Assembly: GCA_025924495.1 (NCBI GenBank)
Contig: JAICIG010000416.1
Location: 1 to 6,953, forward strand
Length of the DNA stretch: 6,953 nucleotides
Direction of reading: 5' to 3'
From: Pirellulales bacterium
Lineage (GTDB): Bacteria > Planctomycetota > Planctomycetia > Pirellulales > JAICIG01
The translations under genes were made by a program, and so were the position numbers. Shown in pieces: positions 5,670-6,953 of this stretch (positions are counted from its first letter, which is position 1; each line of letters begins with the position of its first letter). The notes beneath the pieces are model-generated. The model made no database searches. It had not been told where the DNA came from and was given only the letters and a program-made list of their open reading frames with translations.

Positions 5670-6164
5670 CTATTCGGCTGCGGCCAGTTCGCCGCGAACC
5701 ATGGCGATCCGGCCGGTCCGCACCAGTTCCTTGATGCCGAACGGCCGCATCAGTTCGATAAAGGCCTCGACCTTGCGTTCGGGGCCGGAGATTTCAATCA
5801 TCAAATCTTCAGGGCAAACGTCGACGATTCGGCCGCGAAAGACTTCGACCAGTTCCTTGACTTCGCTGCGGCTCGCGCCCGAGGCGGCCTTCACCTTGAT
5901 CAACATCAGATCGCGCTCGACAAAGTCTTGCGAACTGATGTCGATCACTTTGACGACCGTTACGATCTTCTCCAGTTGCTTGCGGACTTGCTCCAGAATG
6001 CTGTCATCCCCGACGACGACGAAAGTCATCCGCGATAGCTGCGGGTCCTCGGTCTCGCCGACCGCCAGACTGTCGATATTATAGCCGCGCGAGGCCAGCA
6101 TCCCGGAGATGTGCGCCAGCACTCCCGGGACGTTCTGCACCACCGCCGAAAGCACATGACGCAT
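5670..6164 (-). CDS. ilvN: Acetolactate (acetohydroxyacid) synthase small, regulatory subunit
   Basis: The 164-aa product is the non-catalytic subunit (IlvN/IlvH) that activates the catalytic subunit IlvB and confers feedback inhibition, usually by valine. The ACT domain covers about 3-76: [20 protein letters not shown] (3-22), followed by the conserved [23 protein letters not shown] segment (25-47) that holds the effector-binding region. The second domain runs from about 82 to 158, with [11 protein letters not shown] (83-93) and the ending [18 protein letters not shown] (141-158), typical of full-length IlvH proteins. ATG 6164 is chosen because GGAG (complement of 6171-6174) is 6 nt upstream and the product then begins right at the ACT domain; the frame extends further upstream without conserved content. 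It is followed by ilvC. No ilvB is present in the window, and the gene upstream is unrelated. Confidence 0.96.
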   Translation of the reverse strand: MRHVLSAVVQNVPGVLAHISGMLASRGYNIDSLAVGETEDPQLSRMTFVVVGDDSILEQVRKQLEKIVTVVKVIDISSQDFVERDLMLIKVKAASGASRSEVKELVEVFRGRIVDVCPEDLMIEISGPERKVEAFIELMRPFGIKELVRTGRIAMVRGELAAAE

Positions 6165-6193
6165 GTCCAACTCCAAGCACCAAAGAAACTCAC

Positions 6194-6222
6194 ATGGTAG
6201 CCGCCGCCCGTGGGGTGAACAA
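6194..6222 (-). promoter_or_regulatory. Candidate promoter for ilvN-ilvC
   Basis: On the minus strand TTGTTC (6222 down to 6217) and TACCAT (6199 down to 6194) are separated by exactly 17 nt, giving weak sigma70-like -35 and -10 boxes. A start about 7 nt further on would leave a leader of roughly 24 nt before ATG 6164, just enough to include the GGAG site. That would leave no room for an attenuator leader peptide. The matches are only 3/6 and 4/6, so this is tentative. The rest of the 6165-6329 gap shows nothing I can name. Confidence 0.3.
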
Positions 6223-6329
6223 GGCCCACGCGGTTGCAAGACCGCAAGGCGTCGGCGGCGAGTACGAACGACAAGAAGAGAGAGCGAGTTGGGCGGCGCT
6301 GGTTTGTAGGCGACTTCGCTTTTTAGCCG

Positions 6330-6821
6330 TTAGAACAGGGGTTTTCGCCCCAACTTGCGGCGAACGACGGCCCATTGGCCGGCATGCATCAGCAGATGGC
6401 TGCCTTGGATGCTGAACAAGTCGGCGATTTTAGGAATATAGTCTCGAAACGGTTCGGGACCCGGCTGATCCAAATCAGCCTCGGAGAGACTCGCAAGCTT
6501 TTTCAAGGCCGCTTCCCGCTGCTGGCCCATCAATTTCAGGTATTCGTCTTTTTTGTGAAAGGCGTCCGGGCTATCGATCTGCGCGGTTTCTGCCGTGTAT
6601 TTCTCCTCGAAACCCGGCGGCAAGGCGGGCATTGTGTCGGGATAGGCAACCGCGAACATTTGCTGGGTGGAACGAATCAGGTGCCCCAGTTGCCAGGCGA
6701 TATGGTTGGCGCCGGGAACAGGCCGCACCAGCAGGTCGCCGTCATTGAGGTCCTCCAGGTATTTCAGACCAATGAAATTGGCCATCTCAATCGAAGAGCG
6801 GATCGCTTCTTGGGCGTTCAT
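6330..6821 (-). CDS. DinB/YfiT-like four-helix-bundle protein
   Basis: The 163-aa product belongs to the DinB/YfiT metal-binding superfamily, whose members are cytoplasmic four-helix bundles; some are thiol-dependent transferases (bacillithiol or mycothiol) and many have no known reaction. Three histidines fit the family's metal triad: H47 in ANHIAWQLGHLI (38-49), and H142 and H146 in GSHLLMHAGQWAVVRRKLG (140-158), the typical last helix. The body between is helical and charged, with a loop of prolines at 62-70. Length is normal for the family. ATG 6821 has AGGAA about 9-10 nt upstream. It is on the ilv strand but 165 nt upstream of ilvN, with a likely ilvN promoter in between, so it is probably a separate unit. 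The link to DNA damage implied by the name DinB is not established for this subgroup. Confidence 0.87.
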   Translation of the reverse strand: MNAQEAIRSSIEMANFIGLKYLEDLNDGDLLVRPVPGANHIAWQLGHLIRSTQQMFAVAYPDTMPALPPGFEEKYTAETAQIDSPDAFHKKDEYLKLMGQQREAALKKLASLSEADLDQPGPEPFRDYIPKIADLFSIQGSHLLMHAGQWAVVRRKLGRKPLF

Positions 6822-6953
6822 TGTGGCGAGTTCCTAGGGGTCGGTCCAGTTCTTCAAACTTGAATACTCAAGATAGATGTCGGGCCAACGATCGTCGACT
6901 GGGCCCGCTCCGGATTCCGCCCTTGTGTCAGTCGGCCAGCGGATCAATGATCG
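6822..6953. other. Edge region with no firmly assignable gene
   Basis: Three readings compete. A minus-strand frame is open from the edge to TAG at about 6834 (39 codons, ending SSLKNWTDP). Another minus-strand frame reads IIDPLAD and then stops near the edge, which could be a gene's last residues. A plus-strand ATG at 6877 starts a frame open to the edge (MSGQRSSTGPAPDSALVS), with no ribosome site. None has a recognisable motif. Two overlapping inverted repeats, TTCAA-AC-TTGAA (6853-6864) and CTTGA-ATAC-TCAAG (6859-6872), lie upstream of the DinB-like gene and could be operator-like or chance. Confidence 0.4.

Noticed and set aside
4655..5734. Long plus-strand open frame of about 359 codons opposite ilvC
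   Set aside because: It is antisense to a full, motif-complete ilvC. GC-rich codon bias in the real gene commonly opens the opposite frame, and the translation has no recognisable domain.
6165..6239. Longer ilvN start upstream of ATG 6164
   Set aside because: The added 25 residues are not conserved-looking, whereas ATG 6164 has GGAG at 6 nt and starts at the ACT domain.
6308..6325. Terminator-like GCGA-CT-TCGC followed by T5 on the plus strand
   Set aside because: The loop is only 2 nt with a 4-bp stem, and there is no plus-strand gene for it to terminate.

Overview
The window looks like chromosomal DNA from a planctomycete, probably Pirellulales-like. The main reason is the protein kinase at the left edge. 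It has the build I know from planctomycete Ser/Thr kinases: an N-terminal helical leader, an insert before the HRD loop, DFN in place of DFG, a GGSLAYMSPEQL activation segment, and a membrane-spanning C-terminal tail. GC-rich codon use, low and irregular use of Shine-Dalgarno sites, and two small proteins of a type I associate with planctomycetes agree with this. The assignment is by recollection of families, not by any search.

Layout from left to right. (1) 1-1886, minus strand: a membrane-anchored Ser/Thr protein kinase that is open from its ATG to the window edge, with its C-terminus missing. (2) 1887-2161: a 275-nt divergent control region. (3) 2162-2608, plus strand: a Fur-family metalloregulator, the only plus-strand gene. 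(4) 2609-2668: a convergent 3' junction with heptamer repeats and a hairpin. (5) 2669-3556, minus: a stand-alone radical SAM protein related to the wyosine synthase family (COG0731/TYW1-like). (6) 3557-4147: a small conserved hypothetical gene (109 aa) bracketed by two inverted copies of a CCCTCTCCC-type palindromic repeat. (7) 4148-4423, minus: a 91-aa conserved hypothetical. (8) 4424-4588: a heptamer-built inverted repeat downstream of ilvC. (9) 4589-6164, minus: ilvC and ilvN, the branched-chain amino acid genes, transcribed as ilvN then ilvC. (10) 6330-6821, minus: a DinB/YfiT-like four-helix-bundle protein. (11) 6822-6953: an edge region with no gene I can call firmly.

The only clear pathway unit is ilvN-ilvC: the regulatory subunit of acetohydroxyacid synthase followed by ketol-acid reductoisomerase, the next step of valine/leucine/isoleucine synthesis. 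The catalytic subunit ilvB is not in the window and ilvN is preceded by the unrelated DinB gene. The other genes look like independent chromosomal genes. I see no CRISPR array, transposase, tRNA or rRNA, and no convincing new multi-gene system. The most unusual content is non-coding: two families of short intergenic repeats, each with extensive internal symmetry, placed at gene junctions.
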